From positions 930,001 through 994,000 of the forward strand of contig NZ_WEGL01000001.1 of assembly GCF_009604455.1 (NCBI RefSeq): 64,000 nucleotides of DNA, in the 5' to 3' direction. This document shows positions 41,632-52,105 of this stretch, piece by piece. Each line of letters begins with the position of its first letter. Position 1 is the first letter of the stretch. Both the position numbers and the translations under genes were made by a program. This stretch comes from Streptomyces sp. RB17 (lineage in GTDB: Bacteria > Actinomycetota > Actinomycetes > Streptomycetales > Streptomycetaceae). Below the pieces are notes generated by a model. It saw only the letters and a program-made list of their open reading frames with translations, was not told where the DNA came from and searched no databases.

Positions 41632-42537
41632 ATGAGCACCACGACCCTGGAAAAGACCGAGGCCGGGCCCGCCCCCGCCGCGCAGGCCCCGCGCCGGACC
41701 CGCCGCCGCGGCGAACGCGGCCCGCTCGGCGCCGCCGTCCTGCACGGCGGCCTCGCCGTCGCGAGCCTGATCGCGCTCGCCCCGGTGGCCTGGCTGATCT
41801 TCCTGTCGCTCGGCCCCGAGAAGGACGACTACCTGCACCCGGGCAAGATCCTGGGCAAGATCAGCTTCTCCAACTACAGCTTCGTGCTGGAGCACACCGG
41901 CTTCTTCGACTGGTTCAAGTCGACGATGATCGTGGCCGGCGGCACCACCCTGATCGGCGTCTTCGTCGCCGCCACCACCGGCTACGCCGTCTCCCGGATG
42001 CGCTTTCCCGGCTACAAGCAGCTGATGTGGGTCCTGCTGCTCACCCAGGCCTTCCCGATCGCCATCCTGATCGTGCCGATGTACGAGATCTTCAGCCAGC
42101 TCGATCTCATCGACACCTACTGGGCGCTGATCGTCATCAACTGCACCACCGCGGTGCCGTACAGCGCCTGGCTGCTCAAGGGGTACTTCGACACCATCCC
42201 CTTCGAGATCGACGAGGCCGGACGCGTCGACGGGCTCTCCCCGTTCGGCACCTTCTTCCGGCTGATCCTGCCGCTGGCCCGGCCGGGCCTCGCCGTCGCC
42301 GCCTTCTACAACTTCATCACCGCCGTCGGTGAGGTCGCCTTCGCGACCACCTTCATGCTGGACGACTCCAAGTACACCTTCGCCGTCGGTCTGCAGACCT
42401 TCGTCAGCGAGCACGACGCCCAGTGGAACTACATGGCCGCCACCGCGGTGCTGATCGCGATACCCGTGTCGGTGTTCTTCTACCTCGTGCAGAAGAACCT
42501 CGTCACCGGCCTCACCGCCGGTGGCACCAAGGGCTGA
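41632..42537 (+). CDS. malG: Maltose ABC transporter permease MalG
   Basis: 301 residues from ATG 41632, chosen for its AGGAG; an in-frame ATG at 41596 overlaps malF and is less likely. Six membrane helices with the EAA loop IDEAGRVDGLSPFGTFFRLI and the MalG-type YAVSRMRFPG segment. Partner of MalF in the membrane channel. Followed by two hairpins and then aglA. Confidence 0.93.
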   Translation: MSTTTLEKTEAGPAPAAQAPRRTRRRGERGPLGAAVLHGGLAVASLIALAPVAWLIFLSLGPEKDDYLHPGKILGKISFSNYSFVLEHTGFFDWFKSTMIVAGGTTLIGVFVAATTGYAVSRMRFPGYKQLMWVLLLTQAFPIAILIVPMYEIFSQLDLIDTYWALIVINCTTAVPYSAWLLKGYFDTIPFEIDEAGRVDGLSPFGTFFRLILPLARPGLAVAAFYNFITAVGEVAFATTFMLDDSKYTFAVGLQTFVSEHDAQWNYMAATAVLIAIPVSVFFYLVQKNLVTGLTAGGTKG

Positions 42538-42553
42538 CGCCCGCCCCGGGACT

Positions 42554-42621
42554 CCCGCGCGCCTCACCGCGCGGGTAGGCGGCCGCGGTGTCCATCCGAC
42601 CCCGCTGTCACCGCGGCCGCC
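42554..42621 (+). terminator. Two consecutive hairpins between malG and aglA
   Basis: Hairpin 1: CCCGCGCG (42554-42561)/CGCGCGGG (42568-42575), 6-base loop. Hairpin 2: GGCGGCCGCGGTG (42578-42590)/CACCGCGGCCGCC (42609-42621), perfect 13-bp stem, 18-base loop. Together they should terminate or strongly attenuate transcription before aglA, which starts 99 bases later. Confidence 0.7.
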
Positions 42622-42719
42622 TCGCACACCCCGCCGGTGCCGCATCCTCCGGCCCGCACCCGCCGTCGTACCGCACCCACGCGCCCATGACCCGAACTCG
42701 TTTACCTCTCAAGGACGCC

Positions 42720-44405
42720 ATGAGCCAGCAGCACCCTGCCGCACCGGCCCCCCACTCCGCCGTGGCCGCCGTCGCCGACCGCCGCCGCGACTGGTGGCGG
42801 GACGCCGTCATCTACCAGGTCTATCCGCGCAGCTTCGCCGACAGCAACGGCGACGGCATGGGCGACCTGGAAGGCGTGCGCTCCCGCCTGCCGTACCTGC
42901 GTGACCTCGGCGTCGACGCCGTGTGGCTCAGCCCCTTCTACGCCTCCCCGCAGGCCGACGCGGGCTACGACGTCGCCGACTACCGCGCCGTCGACCCGAT
43001 GTTCGGCAACCTGCTCGACGCCGACGCGCTGATCCGCGACGCCCACGAACTGGGGCTCAGGATCATCGTCGACCTCGTCCCGAACCATTCCTCCGACCAG
43101 CACGAGTGGTTCAAGCGCGCCCTCGCCGAGGGCCCCGGCTCCCCGCTGCGCGAGCGCTACCACTTCCGCCCCGGCAAGGGAGAGAACGGCGAACTCCCGC
43201 CCAACGACTGGGAGTCCATCTTCGGCGGCCCCGCCTGGACGCGGGTGACCGAGCCGGATGGCACGCCCGGCGAGTGGTACCTGCACCTCTTCGCCCCCGA
43301 GCAGCCCGACTTCAACTGGGAGCACCCGGCCGTCGGCGACGAGTTCCGCTCCATCCTGCGCTTCTGGCTGGACATGGGCGTGGACGGGTTCCGCATCGAC
43401 GTGGCCCACGGCCTGGTCAAGGCAGACGGCCTGCCCGACCTCGGCTCCCACGACCAGCTCAAACTGCTGGGCAACGATGTCATGCCGTTCTTCGACCAGG
43501 ACGGCGTCCACGCGATCTACCGCCAGTGGCGGCGGATCCTGGACGAGTACGCGGGCGAGCGCATTTTCGTGGCCGAGGCCTGGACGCCGACCGTCGAGCG
43601 CACCGCCAACTACGTCCGCCCGGACGAGCTGCACCAGGCCTTCAACTTCCAGTACCTGTCGACGGAATGGGACGCGAGGGAACTCCGTACCGTCATCGAC
43701 CGCACCCTGGAGGCCATGCGCCCCGTCGGCGCCCCCGCCACCTGGGTCCTGTCCAACCACGACGTCACCCGGCACGCCACCCGCTTCGCCAACCCGCCCG
43801 GCCTCGGCACCCAGATCCGCACCGCCGGAGACCGGGAGCTGGGCCTGCGCCGCGCCCGCGCCGCCACCCTCCTCATGCTGGCGCTGCCCGGCTCGGCGTA
43901 CGTCTACCAGGGCGAGGAACTGGGCCTCCCGGACGTCGTCGACCTGCCCGACGAGGTGCGCCAGGACCCGGCGTACTTCCGCGGCGCCGGCCAGGACGGC
44001 TTCCGCGACGGCTGCCGGGTGCCGATCCCGTGGACCCGCGAGGGCTCCTCGTACGGCTTCGGCAGCGGCGGCAGCTGGCTCCCGCAGCCGGCGAGCTGGG
44101 GCGAGCTGAGTGTGGAGGCGCAGACGGGTGCCGCGGGCTCGACGCTGGAGCTGTACCGGTCCGCGCTGAGCGTGCGCCGTTCCCAGCCCGACCTCGGCGC
44201 GGGAGACGCGGTGGAATGGCTGCGGGCGCCCGAGGGTGTGCTGGCCTTCCGGCGGGGCGAGTTCGTGTGCGTCGCGAACACGACCGGCGAGTCCGTGACG
44301 ACCACGTCCTACGGCCGTGTCCTGCTCGCCAGCGGTGAGGTGACCGAGGCCGACGACGAGACGAAGGTACCCGCCGACACGACGGTGTGGTTCACGACCG
44401 TCTGA
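42720..44405 (+). CDS. aglA: Intracellular alpha-glucosidase (GH13)
   Basis: 561 residues from ATG 42720 with AAGGA. No signal peptide. GH13 conserved regions: region I DLVPNHSS, region II DGFRIDVAHG (nucleophile D227), region III FVAEAW (acid/base E286), region IV LSNHDVTRH (D348). The opening WWRDAVIYQVYPRSFADSNGDG is typical of oligo-1,6-glucosidase/alpha-glucosidase enzymes. It hydrolyses imported maltodextrins to glucose in the cytoplasm, completing the malEFG pathway. The name follows the equivalent Streptomyces gene; an isomaltase-type preference is possible. Confidence 0.92.
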   Translation: MSQQHPAAPAPHSAVAAVADRRRDWWRDAVIYQVYPRSFADSNGDGMGDLEGVRSRLPYLRDLGVDAVWLSPFYASPQADAGYDVADYRAVDPMFGNLLDADALIRDAHELGLRIIVDLVPNHSSDQHEWFKRALAEGPGSPLRERYHFRPGKGENGELPPNDWESIFGGPAWTRVTEPDGTPGEWYLHLFAPEQPDFNWEHPAVGDEFRSILRFWLDMGVDGFRIDVAHGLVKADGLPDLGSHDQLKLLGNDVMPFFDQDGVHAIYRQWRRILDEYAGERIFVAEAWTPTVERTANYVRPDELHQAFNFQYLSTEWDARELRTVIDRTLEAMRPVGAPATWVLSNHDVTRHATRFANPPGLGTQIRTAGDRELGLRRARAATLLMLALPGSAYVYQGEELGLPDVVDLPDEVRQDPAYFRGAGQDGFRDGCRVPIPWTREGSSYGFGSGGSWLPQPASWGELSVEAQTGAAGSTLELYRSALSVRRSQPDLGAGDAVEWLRAPEGVLAFRRGEFVCVANTTGESVTTTSYGRVLLASGEVTEADDETKVPADTTVWFTTV

Positions 44406-44428
44406 CTGGGTGGTCTGACGGCCCGTCG

Positions 44429-44440
44429 GCAAGTTCTTGC
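44429..44440. promoter_or_regulatory. MalR-type site between the aglA stop and its terminator
   Basis: GCAAG-TT-CTTGC, the same dyad form as in the malR-malE region, with A following to give CTTGCA. It lies 24 bases past the aglA stop, before the terminator hairpin, and 114 bases upstream of the amylase ATG. It could be an auxiliary operator. Confidence 0.5.
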
Positions 44441-44455
44441 ATCAACTTCACACCG

Positions 44456-44480
44456 GCCCGCTGCCTTTCAGGCAGCGGGC
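44456..44480 (+). terminator. Terminator of aglA
   Basis: Perfect 10-bp stem GCCCGCTGCC/GGCAGCGGGC with a 5-base loop (TTTCA) followed by CTTT, 51 bases past the aglA stop. Separates aglA from the amylase promoter. Confidence 0.9.
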
Positions 44481-44505
44481 CTTTAACATCTGCGTCACCG
44501 CAAGT

Positions 44506-44525
44506 TTGCTGAAACATTGCAGCAA
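44506..44525 (+). promoter_or_regulatory. MalR/Reg1-type operator of the amylase gene
   Basis: TTGCTG-(8 bases)-CAGCAA perfect dyad, with GCAAG directly before it (44500-44504) and TTGCAGCAAG in its right part. It ends 28 bases before the amylase ATG, where known Streptomyces amylase operators are found. Confidence 0.65.
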
Positions 44526-44553
44526 GCGCCTTCAAGGACGAAGGAACCCCCAC

Positions 44554-45930
44554 ATGGCACGCAGAACCCTCCCCGCGGCGCTCGCCCTCGCCGCCGCCGT
44601 TACGGTTGGCATGTACCCGACTACAGCGCAGGCCTCCCCGCCCGGCACCAAGGACGTCACCGCCGTCCTCTTCGAGTGGAACTACGCCTCGGTGGCCCGC
44701 GAGTGCACCACCACCCTGGGCCCCGCCGGCTACGGCTACGTCCAGGTCTCCCCGCCGGCCGAGCACATACAGGGCTCGCAGTGGTGGACGTCGTACCAGC
44801 CGGTGTCGTACAAGATCGCGGGCCGGCTCGGCGACCGCACCGCGTTCAAGAACATGATCGACACCTGTCACGCCGCCGGTCTGAAGGTCGTCGTCGACAC
44901 GGTCATCAACCACATGTCGGCGGGCAGCGGCACCGGCACCGGCGGCTCGACGTACTCGAAGTACGACTACCCCGGCCTGTACTCGTACCCGGACTTCGAC
45001 GACTGCACCTCCCAGGTCACCAACTACCAGGACCGCTGGAACGTCCAGCACTGCGAACTCGTCGGCCTGGCCGACCTGGACACCGGCGAGGAGTACGTCC
45101 GCAAGACCATCGCCGGCTACATGAACGACCTGCTCTCCCTGGGTGCCGACGGCTTCCGCATCGACGCGGCCAAGCACATCCCGGCGGACGACCTGGCGAA
45201 CATCAAGTCCCGTCTGACCAACCCCTCCGTCTACTGGAAGCAGGAGGTCATCTACGGCGCGAACGAGGCCGTCCAGCCCTCCGAGTACACCGGCAACGGA
45301 GACGTCCAGGAGTTCCGCTACGCCTACGACCTCAAACGCGTCTTCAACAACGAGAAGCTGGCCTACCTCACCAACTTCGGCGAGGGCTGGGGCTATCTGA
45401 GCAGCTCCGTGGCCGGCGTCTTCGTCGACAACCACGACACCGAGCGCAACGGCTCCACCCTCAACTACAAGGACGGCGCCAACTACACCCTGGCCAACGT
45501 CTTCATGCTCGCCTGGCCCTACGGCGCCCCGGACATCAACTCCGGCTACGAGTGGTCCGACGCGGACGCCGGCCCGCCCAACAACGGGCAGGTCAACGCC
45601 TGCTGGCAGGACGGCTGGAAGTGCCAGCACGCCTGGCCGGAGATCATCCGCATGGTCGCCTTCCGCAACACGACCCGCGGCCAGGCCGTCTCCAACTGGT
45701 GGGACGACGGCAACAACGCGATCGCGTTCGGCCGGGGAGGCAAGGGCTACGTGGCGATCAACCACGAGTCCGGCAGCCTGACCAGGACGTACCAGACGTC
45801 ACTGCCCGCGGGCACGTACTGCAACGTCCAGAGCAACACGACGGTGACGGTGAACTCCAGTGGGCAGTTCACCGCCACCTTGGGCTCGAACACGGCGCTC
45901 GCGATCTACGCCGGGAAGTCGAGCTGCTGA
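44554..45930 (+). CDS. Secreted alpha-amylase (GH13)
   Basis: 458 residues. Sec signal peptide (about 1-28, cleavage after TAQA). Catalytic regions: [21 protein letters not shown] (D204), WKQEVIYG (E231), VDNHDTER (D295); the sequence is of the Streptomyces/animal-type GH13 subfamily 32. A C-terminal all-beta domain ends at KSSC. No starch-binding domain follows, although many Streptomyces homologues carry a C-terminal CBM20; a CBM20 fragment lies on the opposite strand 58 bases downstream. It breaks starch into maltodextrins for MalEFG. Operator-like sites precede it. Confidence 0.95.
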   Translation: MARRTLPAALALAAAVTVGMYPTTAQASPPGTKDVTAVLFEWNYASVARECTTTLGPAGYGYVQVSPPAEHIQGSQWWTSYQPVSYKIAGRLGDRTAFKNMIDTCHAAGLKVVVDTVINHMSAGSGTGTGGSTYSKYDYPGLYSYPDFDDCTSQVTNYQDRWNVQHCELVGLADLDTGEEYVRKTIAGYMNDLLSLGADGFRIDAAKHIPADDLANIKSRLTNPSVYWKQEVIYGANEAVQPSEYTGNGDVQEFRYAYDLKRVFNNEKLAYLTNFGEGWGYLSSSVAGVFVDNHDTERNGSTLNYKDGANYTLANVFMLAWPYGAPDINSGYEWSDADAGPPNNGQVNACWQDGWKCQHAWPEIIRMVAFRNTTRGQAVSNWWDDGNNAIAFGRGGKGYVAINHESGSLTRTYQTSLPAGTYCNVQSNTTVTVNSSGQFTATLGSNTALAIYAGKSSC

Positions 45931-45987
45931 GCCCGGAGAACCACTTCCAGGTGTCACTCGTCGTGCAGCCGGACGAACTGTCCGTCG

Positions 45988-46131
45988 TCACGAGCGGTTC
46001 GTCCCGGAATCCCAGGTCACGTTCCCGGAGCCGTCCTTCTTGACGTACTCGTACGCGAAGGTCGTGCTCTTGGGGACGATGACCGGTCGGCTCCAGTTCG
46101 GGTGAGACGCCGAGGACAGGGGGATGGCGTC
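45988..46131 (-). pseudogene. Inverted fragment of a CBM20 starch-binding domain
   Basis: The minus strand encodes 47 residues ending at a stop codon (45988-45990): DAIPLSSASHPNW, then SRPVIVPKSTTFAYEYVKKD, then GSGNVTWDSGTNRS. This is the C-terminal half of a CBM20 domain, with the conserved LSSA, TTFEYKYIKKDG-like strand and GNVTWESGANR-like motif. No start codon or other half is seen; the sequence beyond 46131 is unrelated. It is the relic of an amylase-type gene in the opposite orientation. Confidence 0.82.
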
Positions 46132-46215
46132 CGCCAGGAAATGAGGGGACGGAAAGCAACAGCCCGTGAGGGTCGGGGAGTTGAGAAGGGCGCGCCAAGG
46201 TTGACGCTGAAACTT

Positions 46216-46242
46216 CTTGCTATGAGTTTCAAGACTCTTGCT
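46216..46242 (+). promoter_or_regulatory. MalR-type sites before the amylase-pullulanase gene
   Basis: CTTGCT at 46216-46221 and 46237-46242, 21 bp apart (two helical turns), with TTCAAG (46228-46233) between, giving both direct and inverted arrangements of the CTTG core. They lie 84-110 bases upstream of the GTG start. Confidence 0.55.
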
Positions 46243-46325
46243 GTAAACCTTTCGTCGGCGATACGGTCGCGCGGGGTCGGACCCAAGGGATCCAAAAGAG
46301 CCGCATCCGCTAGGAGTTACCGCCT

Positions 46326-49300
46326 GTGATACCGAGAGCGAAACGGGCCGCGGCCGTCACCGCCGTGGCCCTTGCCGCCGCCCTGATCCAGCCACTGGCC
46401 GCACACGCGGCCACCCCGCCTCCGCCGCCTCCCACGGACGCCAAGCTCGCCGCCGTACCCGCCCGGCACGACAACACGCGCGAGCAGTTCTACTTCGTCA
46501 TGCCGGACCGTTTCGCCAACGGGGACACGTCCAACGACAAGGGCGGACTGACCGGCTCCCGGCTCAGCACCGGCTACGACCCCACCGACAAGGGCTTCTA
46601 CCAGGGCGGCGACCTCAAGGGCCTGACGAAGAAGCTGGACTACATCAAGGGGCTCGGCACCACCGCCATCTGGATGGCCCCCATCTTCAAGAACCGCCCG
46701 GTGCAGGGCACGGGCAGCAATGCCTCCGCCGGCTACCACGGCTACTGGATCACCGACTTCACCCAGGTCGACCCGCACTTCGGCACCAACCAGGATCTCA
46801 AGGCCCTCATCTCCAAGGCCCACGCCAAGGGCATGAAGGTCTTCTTCGACGTCATCACCAACCACACCGCCGACGTCGTGGACTACCAGGAGAAGGCGTA
46901 CGACTACCTCTCCAAGGGTGCCTTCCCCTATCTGACCAAGGACGGGCGGCCGTTCGACGACGCCGACTACGCGGACGGCGCGAAGAAGTTCCCGGCCGTC
47001 TCCGGAGCGTCCTTCCCGTACACCCCGAAGGTCACCAGTCGGTCCAAGGTTCCGGCCTGGCTCAACGACCCGACGATGTACCACAACCGGGGCGACTCGA
47101 CCTTCGCCGGCGAGTCCGCGACCTACGGCGACTTCTCCGGCCTGGACGACCTGTGGACCGAGCGTCCCGAGGTCGTGCACGGCATGGAGAAGATCTACGA
47201 GCGGTGGGTGAAGGACTTCGCCGTCGACGGCTTCCGGATCGACACCGTCAAGAACGTCGACATGGAGTTCTGGACGCAGTGGGCCACCGCGCTCGACACG
47301 TACGCGGCGGCGCACGGCCGGAAGAACTTCTTCATGTTCGGCGAGACCTACTCGGCGGACACGAACGTCACGTCCCCGTACGTCACCCAGGGCCGCCTCG
47401 ACGCCACCCTCGACTTCCCCTTCCAGGACGCGGCCCGCTCCTACGCCTCCCAGGGCGCGAGCGCGCGGAAGCTCGCGAGCGTCTTCGGTGACGACTACAA
47501 GTACACGACCGACAAGGCCAACGCGTACGAGCAGGTCACCTTCCTCGGCAACCACGACATGGGCCGGATCGGGTACTTCCTGAAACAGGACAACCCGAAG
47601 GCCACCGACGCCGAGATCCTGAAGAAGGACGAGCTCGCCAACCAGCTGATGTTCCTCAGCCGCGGCAACCCGGTCGTCTACTACGGCGACGAGCAGGGCT
47701 TCACCGGCTCCGGCGGCGACAAGGACGCCCGCCAGACCATGTTCGCCTCCAAGGTCGCCGACTACCTGGACGACGACGAGATCGGCACCGACCGCACCCA
47801 CGCCAGCGACTCCTACGACAAGAGCGCCCCGCTCTACCGCCAGATCGCCGCGCTCTCGAAGCTCCGCAAGGCCAACCCGGCCCTGACCGACGGCGTCCAG
47901 ACGCAGCGGTACGCGGCCGACGGCGCCGGGGTCTACGCCTTCACCCGCACGGACGCGAAGACCGGGCAGGAATACGTCGTCGCCCTCAACAACGCCGGCA
48001 CCGCGCGGACGGCGACCTTCGCGACCGGGTCCGCCGGCATGGCGTACGAGGGCGTCTACGGCGCCGACGACACCGTGAAGTCCGACGCCGACCGCAAGGT
48101 CACCGTCACCGTGCCGGCCGAGTCCGCCGTCGTCTACAAGGCGTCCGGCACCCTCGACAAGCCGGCCGCCGAGCCGACCGTCACCCTCGAGGCTCCGGCC
48201 GCCGGAGCCACCGGCACCGTGGACGTCACCGCCGACGTCGACGGTGGTCAGCTGAACCGGGTCGTCTTCGCCGCGCAGGTCGGCAACGCCAAGTGGCAGG
48301 TACTGGGCTCCGCCGACCACGCCCCGTACAAGGTCACCCAGACCCTCGGCAAGGACATCCCCGCAGGGGCCGCGCTGCGCTACAAGGCCGTCGTGATCGA
48401 CTCGGCCGGGCACACCGCGAGCGCCACGGCGAGCAGCACCTCCGGGACCCCGCCCGCGCCCGAGGTCCCCACGGCCTCCTCCCGCGACTATGCGATCGTC
48501 CACTACAAGCGCACCGACGGCGACTACGGCAACTGGGGCCTGTACGCCTGGGGCGACATCGCCGACGGCGAGACCACGAACTGGCCGGCCAGCCACCCCT
48601 TCGTCGGCCGGGACGCCTACGGTGCCTTCGCCTACGTCAAGCTCAAGCCCGGCGCCTCCGGCGTCGGCTTCCTGGTCATCGACAAGGACGGCAACAAGGA
48701 CGTCTCCGCCGACCGGAGCATCGACGTCACCAAGACGGGTGAGGTGTGGGTCGAGCAGGGGAAGCCGGACGTACTGACGCAGAAGCCCGACTACCCGGCG
48801 CAGGACAGGACCAAGGCGGTCATCCACTACCACCGGGCCGACGGTGACTACGACGGCTGGGGCCTGCACGTCTGGACGGGCGCCGCGAACCCCACCGACT
48901 GGTCGAACCCGCTGAAGCCGGTGAAGACTGATGCCTATGGCGCGGTCTACGAGGTGCCGCTCACCGAGGGTGCCACCAGCCTCAGCTACATCATCCACAA
49001 GGGCGACGAGAAGGACCTCGCCGCCGACCAGTCCCTCGACCTCAAGTCCGACGGCTACGAGGTGTGGCTGTTGAACGGCCAGGAGAAGTACCTGCTGCCG
49101 CAGCCGGCGGGCAGCTCGGCCGCCCTCGACCTGAGCACCTCCAAGGCGATCTGGATCGACCGCGACACGGTTGCCTTCAACGGCGTGGACGGCGCCGCCT
49201 CCACCCAGCTGCTGTACTCCCTGGACGGCTCGATCGCCGTCAAGGACGGGGCGCTGACCAGCGACGACGAGCGCTGGATCCGGCTGGAGAAGACCACGCT

Positions 49301-51701
49301 GACCGACGCCCAGAAGGCGAGGTTCCCGCATCTGAAGGACTACACCGCCTGGTCCGTCGACCCGCGTGACCGGGACCGGGTGCGCGGGGCGCTCAAGGGC
49401 CAGCTCGTCGCCTCGCAGCGTGCCGCCAACGGCGCCGTCCTGGCGGCGACCGGCGTGCAGATCGCGGGCGTGCTGGACGACCTCTACCCGGCCGCGGCCA
49501 AGGCACAGCTCGGCCCGGTCTTCCACGACGGAAAGCCCACCCTCTCCGTCTGGGCGCCGACCGCGCAGCACGTCTCCCTGGAGCTGGGCGGCTCCACCGT
49601 GCCCATGCACCGCGACGACACCACCGGTGTCTGGTCCGTCACCGGCCCGGCGTCCTGGAAGGGCAAGCCCTACCGGTACGTGGTGAAGGTGTGGGCGCCC
49701 AGCGTCCACAAGATGGTGACCAACAAGGTGACCGACCCCTACTCGGTCGCCCTCACCGCGAACTCCGAGCGCAGCCTCGTCGTCGACCTGAACGACAAGG
49801 CCCTCGCCCCGAGCGGCTGGTCGGCCCTGCACAAGCCCAAGGCCGTACCGCTGAGGGACGCGCAGATCCAGGAGCTGCACATCCGGGACTTCTCGGTCGC
49901 CGACAAGAGCGTCCCGGCGAAGGACCAGGGCACCTACCTGGCCTTCACCGACAAGAACAGCGACGGCTCCAAGCACCTGAAGGAGCTGGCGAAGTCCGGC
50001 ACGTCGTACGTCCACCTGCTGCCCGCGTTCGACTTCGCCACCGTCCCCGAGAAGAAGGCCGACCAGGCGAGCCCCGACTGCGACCTCGCCTCCTACGCGG
50101 CCGACTCCGACAAGCAGCAGGAGTGCGTGGCGAAGAGCGCCGCGAAGGACGCCTACAACTGGGGGTACGACCCGTACCACTTCACCGTCCCCGAGGGCTC
50201 GTACGCCACCGACCCGGACGGCACCGCCCGTACGGTCCAGTTCCGCGAGATGGTGCAGGGGCTCAACCAGGACGGCCTGCGGGTCGTCATGGACGTCGTC
50301 TACAACCACACGGCGGCCGGCGGCCAGGCCGACACCAGCGTGCTGGACAGGATCGTGCCCGGCTACTACCAGCGGCTGCTCGCCGACGGGTCGGTGGCCA
50401 ACAGCACCTGCTGCGCCAACACCGCGCCGGAGAACGCGATGATGGGCAAGCTGGTCGTGGACTCGATCGTCACCTGGGCCAAGGAGTACAAGGTCGACGG
50501 GTTCCGCTTCGACCTCATGGGCCACCACCCGAAGGCCAACATCCTCGCCGTCAGGAAGGCCCTCGACGCGCTCACCCTGAAGAAGGACGGCGTCGACGGG
50601 AAGAAGATCATCCTGTACGGCGAGGGCTGGAACTTCGGGGAGGTCGCGAACGACGCCCGGTTCGTGCAGGCCACGCAGGCCAACATGGCCGGCACCGGCA
50701 TCGCCACCTTCTCCGACCGCGCCCGTGACGCGGTGCGCGGCGGCAGCCCCTTCGACTCCGACCCCGGCATCCAGGGCTTCGCGTCCGGGCTGTACACCGA
50801 CCCGAACGGGTCCACCGCCAACGGTTCGAAGGACGAGCAGAAGGCCCGGCTCCTGCACTACCAGGACCTGATCAAGGTCGGGCTGAGCGGAAACCTGGCG
50901 AAGTACCACTTCACGGACACCGACGGCAAGGAGGTCACCGGAGCGGAGATCGACTACAACGGCTCGCCCGCCGGCTACGCGGACGCGCCCGGCGACGCCC
51001 TCGCCTATGTGGACGCGCACGACAACGAGTCGCTGTTCGACGCCCTGACCTACAAGCTCCCGAAGGACACCTCCGCGTCCGACCGAGCCCGCATGCAGGT
51101 CCTGGCGATGGCCACGGCCGCCCTGTCGCAGGGGCCGGCCCTGTCCCAGGCGGGCACCGACCTGCTGCGCTCGAAGTCGCTGGACCGCAACTCCTTCGAC
51201 AGCGGGGACTGGTTCAACGCCATCCACTGGAACTGCGCCGACGGCAACGGCTTCGGGCGCGGGCTGCCCATGGCGGCCGACAACCAGTCCAAGTGGGACT
51301 ACGCCCGGCCGCTGCTCACGAGCGTGAAGGTGGGCTGCCCGCAGATCAGCGGCGCCTCCGCCGCCTACCAGGACCTGCTGAGGATCCGGACGACCGAGCA
51401 GGCGTTCTCGCTCGGTACGGCCACGCAGGTGCAGGACCGGCTCTCCTTCCCGCTGTCGGGGAAGGACGAGACGCCGGGGGTGATCACCATGAAGCTCGGT
51501 GACCTCGTCGTCGTCTTCAACGCCACGCCGCAGCGGCAGGAGCAAAAGATCGACAGCCTGGCGGGGACGTCGTACCGGCTGCACCCGGTGCAGGCCTCCG
51601 GCGCCGACCCGGTGGTGAAGACCTCCTCCTATGCGGCCGATTCGGGCACGTTCAGCGTCCCGGCGCGGACGGTGGCGGTGTTCGGCCGGGCGACGAAGTA
51701 G
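46326..51701 (+). CDS. Secreted bifunctional alpha-amylase/pullulanase
   Basis: 1791 residues, GTG 46326 after AGGAGTT. Signal peptide (about 1-28). First GH13 module (about 45-620): catalytic D306 ([10 protein letters not shown]), E340 (FGETYS), D411 (GNHDMGR). Then an Ig-like linker, two PUD/CBM41-type modules (about 720-815 and 835-930, each beginning [18 protein letters not shown] or [18 protein letters not shown]), an N-terminal pullulanase region and second GH13 module with D1396 ([11 protein letters not shown]), E1433 (YGEGWN) and D1566 (VDAHDNES). The first half should cut alpha-1,4 links and the second alpha-1,6 branch points, giving linear dextrins for MalEFG. Similar two-module proteins exist in other Streptomyces. 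Confidence 0.94.
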   Translation: MIPRAKRAAAVTAVALAAALIQPLAAHAATPPPPPPTDAKLAAVPARHDNTREQFYFVMPDRFANGDTSNDKGGLTGSRLSTGYDPTDKGFYQGGDLKGLTKKLDYIKGLGTTAIWMAPIFKNRPVQGTGSNASAGYHGYWITDFTQVDPHFGTNQDLKALISKAHAKGMKVFFDVITNHTADVVDYQEKAYDYLSKGAFPYLTKDGRPFDDADYADGAKKFPAVSGASFPYTPKVTSRSKVPAWLNDPTMYHNRGDSTFAGESATYGDFSGLDDLWTERPEVVHGMEKIYERWVKDFAVDGFRIDTVKNVDMEFWTQWATALDTYAAAHGRKNFFMFGETYSADTNVTSPYVTQGRLDATLDFPFQDAARSYASQGASARKLASVFGDDYKYTTDKANAYEQVTFLGNHDMGRIGYFLKQDNPKATDAEILKKDELANQLMFLSRGNPVVYYGDEQGFTGSGGDKDARQTMFASKVADYLDDDEIGTDRTHASDSYDKSAPLYRQIAALSKLRKANPALTDGVQTQRYAADGAGVYAFTRTDAKTGQEYVVALNNAGTARTATFATGSAGMAYEGVYGADDTVKSDADRKVTVTVPAESAVVYKASGTLDKPAAEPTVTLEAPAAGATGTVDVTADVDGGQLNRVVFAAQVGNAKWQVLGSADHAPYKVTQTLGKDIPAGAALRYKAVVIDSAGHTASATASSTSGTPPAPEVPTASSRDYAIVHYKRTDGDYGNWGLYAWGDIADGETTNWPASHPFVGRDAYGAFAYVKLKPGASGVGFLVIDKDGNKDVSADRSIDVTKTGEVWVEQGKPDVLTQKPDYPAQDRTKAVIHYHRADGDYDGWGLHVWTGAANPTDWSNPLKPVKTDAYGAVYEVPLTEGATSLSYIIHKGDEKDLAADQSLDLKSDGYEVWLLNGQEKYLLPQPAGSSAALDLSTSKAIWIDRDTVAFNGVDGAASTQLLYSLDGSIAVKDGALTSDDERWIRLEKTTLTDAQKARFPHLKDYTAWSVDPRDRDRVRGALKGQLVASQRAANGAVLAATGVQIAGVLDDLYPAAAKAQLGPVFHDGKPTLSVWAPTAQHVSLELGGSTVPMHRDDTTGVWSVTGPASWKGKPYRYVVKVWAPSVHKMVTNKVTDPYSVALTANSERSLVVDLNDKALAPSGWSALHKPKAVPLRDAQIQELHIRDFSVADKSVPAKDQGTYLAFTDKNSDGSKHLKELAKSGTSYVHLLPAFDFATVPEKKADQASPDCDLASYAADSDKQQECVAKSAAKDAYNWGYDPYHFTVPEGSYATDPDGTARTVQFREMVQGLNQDGLRVVMDVVYNHTAAGGQADTSVLDRIVPGYYQRLLADGSVANSTCCANTAPENAMMGKLVVDSIVTWAKEYKVDGFRFDLMGHHPKANILAVRKALDALTLKKDGVDGKKIILYGEGWNFGEVANDARFVQATQANMAGTGIATFSDRARDAVRGGSPFDSDPGIQGFASGLYTDPNGSTANGSKDEQKARLLHYQDLIKVGLSGNLAKYHFTDTDGKEVTGAEIDYNGSPAGYADAPGDALAYVDAHDNESLFDALTYKLPKDTSASDRARMQVLAMATAALSQGPALSQAGTDLLRSKSLDRNSFDSGDWFNAIHWNCADGNGFGRGLPMAADNQSKWDYARPLLTSVKVGCPQISGASAAYQDLLRIRTTEQAFSLGTATQVQDRLSFPLSGKDETPGVITMKLGDLVVVFNATPQRQEQKIDSLAGTSYRLHPVQASGADPVVKTSSYAADSGTFSVPARTVAVFGRATK

Positions 51702-51735
51702 GGTCGGGGCCGTTGCCGTAGAACAGGAGTGCGCA

Positions 51736-52101
51736 ATGCCGCAGATCACCGTCGACTACTCCGACACCATGGAGAACGCCTTCGACCGCGCTGGTTTCGC
51801 GCGGGCACTGCACGAGGCGACCGTGGAGATCGCGGCGGCGAAGCCGGAGGCCTGCAAGACGCAGTTCCGGCCGAGCGCGCAGACGGCGTACGGGTACGAG
51901 GACCCGGGGGTGCGCGGGCACGCCATCGTGCACGTGACCATCGGGCTCCTCGCCGGCCGCAGCGACGAGACCAAGGCGAGGCTGACGGAGGCGGCGCTGG
52001 AACTGCTGCGCAGGCATGTGGCGGACGTGGCGTTCCCGCTGCTGCACGCCTCCGCCGAGGTCCGCGACCTCGACCCGTCGTACCGGAAGTTCGACCGGTG
52101 A
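51736..52101 (+). CDS. 5-carboxymethyl-2-hydroxymuconate isomerase-like protein
   Basis: 121 residues, ATG 51736 after ACAGGAG. MPQITVDYSDT starts with Met-Pro, the catalytic proline of the tautomerase superfamily after Met removal, and the length and HAIVHVTIGLLAGRSDETK segment match the CHMI (HpaF) group. The isomerase acts in homoprotocatechuate degradation in other bacteria, but no such pathway genes are nearby, so the role is uncertain. It is 34 bases from the pullulanase stop and convergent with the TetR gene. Confidence 0.85.
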   Translation: MPQITVDYSDTMENAFDRAGFARALHEATVEIAAAKPEACKTQFRPSAQTAYGYEDPGVRGHAIVHVTIGLLAGRSDETKARLTEAALELLRRHVADVAFPLLHASAEVRDLDPSYRKFDR

Positions 52102-52105
52102 CGGT

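Noticed and set aside
46317..51749. A very long open frame (about 1800 codons) antisense to the amylase-pullulanase gene
   Set aside because: Its translation is Val/Gly/Arg/Asp-rich with no domain, no start context and no ribosome binding site. In very GC-rich DNA with G/C third positions, the antisense frame in register lacks stops by composition.
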